Shown here in pieces: positions 14,862 through 16,317 of a stretch of 16,317 nucleotides of DNA. The notes below the pieces were generated by a model. The model was not told the DNA's origin. It searched no databases and saw only the letters and a program-made list of their open reading frames with translations. This stretch comes from Bacteroidota bacterium (GTDB taxonomy: Bacteria > Bacteroidota > Bacteroidia > Bacteroidales > Bacteroidaceae): the NCBI GenBank assembly GCA_023415545.1, contig JAEZKJ010000139.1:1-16317 (forward strand). The letters run 5' to 3'. Both the position numbers and the translations under genes were made by a program. The stretch's first letter is position 1. Every line of letters begins with the position of its first letter.

Positions 14862-15521
14862 TCAATAAAGTGAATTACCCATGAAGGTATATATTATGCC
14901 AGCTACTGACAATACCATAACAACTATTCCGATAATACGGTTTAACATCCAAATACCACGTAAATTAAACTTAGCACGTACCTTATTAACAAAATAAGTT
15001 ATACCGAACCACCACAACAAAGCTCCTAAGACTATTGCCATATACCCCACAAGTTGAAATCCTAACGGACTTCCAGGCATAACAAATGATAATCTTGCAA
15101 AAAGACCTATAAATAGGAATATTATAAGTGGATTAGATAAAGTTACAAAAAATGCTGTCACAAAATTATGAAAATAACTTCCCGGTGTAGAGGATATTGG
15201 CCTAATAGATTGAACGGGATTACTTCTAAAGGTATAAATTCCAAAAATGAATAACATTATACTACCAATAACCTGTAGTAATATCTGGTTTTTTGTAAGG
15301 AATTCATCCATAAAACTCATACCATAACCGGTAAGAAGAGCATAACCAATATCACTTAAAGCAGCACCTAATCCTGTTACAAATCCATACCATCGTCCTT
15401 TGTTCAATGTCCTCTGTATACAAAGCACCCCTACAGGCCCCAAAGGCGCAGAAACTACTACGCCTACAATAAGACCTTTCACCAATAAATCCAGTATGGT
15501 TACTTGTTCTATCCAATTCAT
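14862..15521 (-). CDS. LysE/RhtB-family amino acid exporter
   Basis: This family exports amino acids or similar small molecules across the inner membrane, driven by the proton gradient. The 219-aa protein shows about six hydrophobic helices. Near the start is the family signature S-A-P-L-G-P-V-G (24-31), followed by R-T-L-N-K-G-R-W-Y-G-F-V-T-G-L-G-A-A-L-S-D (37-57), typical of LysE/RhtB helices 1-2. The substrate cannot be predicted. It is the first gene of the operon ending with prfC and is divergent from purL. A box with one mismatch to the -7 consensus (CATCTTTG) ends 4 nt before the ATG, so transcripts could be leaderless or nearly so. Confidence 0.85.
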   Translation of the reverse strand: MNWIEQVTILDLLVKGLIVGVVVSAPLGPVGVLCIQRTLNKGRWYGFVTGLGAALSDIGYALLTGYGMSFMDEFLTKNQILLQVIGSIMLFIFGIYTFRSNPVQSIRPISSTPGSYFHNFVTAFFVTLSNPLIIFLFIGLFARLSFVMPGSPLGFQLVGYMAIVLGALLWWFGITYFVNKVRAKFNLRGIWMLNRIIGIVVMVLSVAGIIYTFMGNSLY

Positions 15522-15526
15522 AATGC

Positions 15527-15534
15527 AAAGATGA
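15527..15534 (-). promoter_or_regulatory. Possible -7 box of the LysE operon, very near the start codon
   Basis: The minus strand reads CATCTTTG, matching TAnnTTTG except for the first T, and ends 5 nt before the ATG codon (CATT lies between). Transcription would begin at or beside the start codon. AATGCAAAG here (15522-15530) is an inverted copy of CTTTGCATT at the purL promoter (15601-15609). Confidence 0.3.
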
Positions 15535-15597
15535 GACTTTTTTATGAAAGTACCTATATTTGAGTTTGTTTTTCTTTTTTAGGCAATCTCTTTTATA

Positions 15598-15605
15598 TAA
15601 CTTTG
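15598..15605 (+). promoter_or_regulatory. -7 promoter box of purL
   Basis: TAACTTTG is a full TAnnTTTG match, followed by CA as in many Bacteroidetes promoters. It lies 62 nt before the purL ATG, leaving a leader of about 55 nt, longer than for the other genes here. No purine riboswitch or PUR box was recognised in the leader. Confidence 0.55.
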
Positions 15606-15667
15606 CATTTTATTAATAATATTGAATAATTTATTACACTCTATCATAATAATCAATTATAAAAGAT

Positions 15668-16317
15668 ATGATTCTATTTTTCAAAACAGCCTCTAAAAGT
15701 ATAATCGCTACAGAGGTAAACCATGATTTAACAACCGAAGATATTGACAAATTATCTTGGTTATATGGTGAGGCAGTAGTTGAGAATGAAGATAACTTAA
15801 AAGGCTATTTCATCGGTCCACGCCGCGAAATGATTACGCCTTGGAGTACTAATGCTGTAGAAATAACGCAAAATATGGGCATTGAAGGTGTTTTGCGTAT
15901 TGAAGAATATTTTCCTGTCAAGGATGAGTCGGCTGAGTTTGATCCAATGCTTCAAAGGCTATATCATGGATTAAACCAAGATATATTTGTGGTAAACAGA
16001 CAACCTGCTCCTATAATGTATATAGAAAACCTTGATGAGTATAATGAAAAGGAAGGTCTTGCTCTTTCTAAGGAGGAAATAGATTATCTTTTAAAAGTAC
16101 AAAACGATTTAGGAAGAAAACTTACTGACTCGGAAGTATTTGGCTTTGCTCAAATTAACTCGGAACACTGCCGCCACAAAATTTTTGGTGGAACATTTAT
16201 AATTGATGGTGAAGAGATGGAATCATCGCTCTTCCAAATGATAAAAAAGACTACAGCTGAAAATCCTAATAAAATTATTTCAGCTTATAAAGACAATGTT
16301 GCTTTTGCTGAAGGTCC
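15668..16317 (+). CDS. purL: Phosphoribosylformylglycinamidine synthase (PurL), N-terminal part only
   Basis: PurL converts FGAR, glutamine and ATP to FGAM in the fourth step of purine synthesis. 216 codons are visible before the right edge. The start M-I-L-F-F-K-T is followed by the N-terminal PurS-like region and then the linker and start of the synthase domain, with F-G-F-A-Q-I-N-S-E-H-C-R-H-K (158-171), the hallmark of this enzyme. The continuous PurS-like plus synthase arrangement indicates the long single-chain type (about 1,200-1,300 residues in other species), not the split PurS/PurL/PurQ type; its glutaminase domain would lie outside the window. It is divergent from the LysE-type gene across 146 nt and has a clear -7 box. 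Confidence 0.94.
   Translation, partial: MILFFKTASKSIIATEVNHDLTTEDIDKLSWLYGEAVVENEDNLKGYFIGPRREMITPWSTNAVEITQNMGIEGVLRIEEYFPVKDESAEFDPMLQRLYHGLNQDIFVVNRQPAPIMYIENLDEYNEKEGLALSKEEIDYLLKVQNDLGRKLTDSEVFGFAQINSEHCRHKIFGGTFIIDGEEMESSLFQMIKKTTAENPNKIISAYKDNVAFAEG

Noticed and set aside
15606..15667. Purine riboswitch or PurR box in the purL leader
   Set aside because: The 62-nt leader is too short for a purine riboswitch and contains no recognisable conserved core or PUR box.

Overview
The window is an AT-rich stretch of ordinary chromosome from a member of the Bacteroidota, most likely a gut-type Bacteroidales (Bacteroides/Prevotella relatives). The evidence is a NigD-like lipoprotein, a DUF4924 protein, an ECF sigma factor paired with an envelope-spanning beta-barrel partner, a DHH phosphoesterase/ComEC/Rpe cluster, and several promoters matching the Bacteroidetes -7 box TAnnTTTG instead of the E. 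coli type. No phage, integrase, CRISPR array, intact insertion sequence, rRNA or tRNA was seen, and no gene-free stretch exceeds 300 bases.

Layout, left to right. (1) 1-2864, minus strand: rpe, comEC and the first 41 codons of a DHH phosphoesterase (NrnA type), probably one operon with an extra promoter before the DHH gene. (2) 2928-4746, minus strand: an ECF sigma factor overlapping by 17 nt a protein with one inner-membrane helix and a C-terminal outer-membrane-barrel-like domain, the likely anti-sigma partner. (3) 4891-5655, plus strand: a NigD-like surface lipoprotein, divergent from the sigma gene across a 144-bp spacer rich in inverted repeats. (4) 5735-5775: a perfect 16-bp-stem hairpin between the converging NigD-like and fmt genes. 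(5) 5814-9177, minus strand: a tight tsaC - ClC channel/antiporter - fmt operon. (6) 9275-11725, minus strand: a secreted S9 prolyl-oligopeptidase-type peptidase with its own promoter. (7) 11858-15521, minus strand: a LysE-type exporter, DUF4924, rfbD and prfC operon ending in a good intrinsic terminator. (8) 15668-16317, plus strand: the start of purL.

Most genes are housekeeping: formyl-Met-tRNA (fmt), t6A tRNA modification (tsaC), release factor 3 (prfC), pentose phosphate pathway (rpe), purine synthesis (purL), nanoRNA/pAp turnover (DHH) and DNA uptake (comEC). The part that looks like a regulatory system is 2928-5655: the sigma factor, its membrane-spanning partner and the divergent lipoprotein may form an envelope-sensing circuit. 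That link is inferred from gene arrangement only. Other points worth a second look are an ATG-AAT-TAG-TTG start region in comEC, a channel-like valine in the ClC protein, and the regular 21-23 nt distance from the -7 box to the start codon at four genes.
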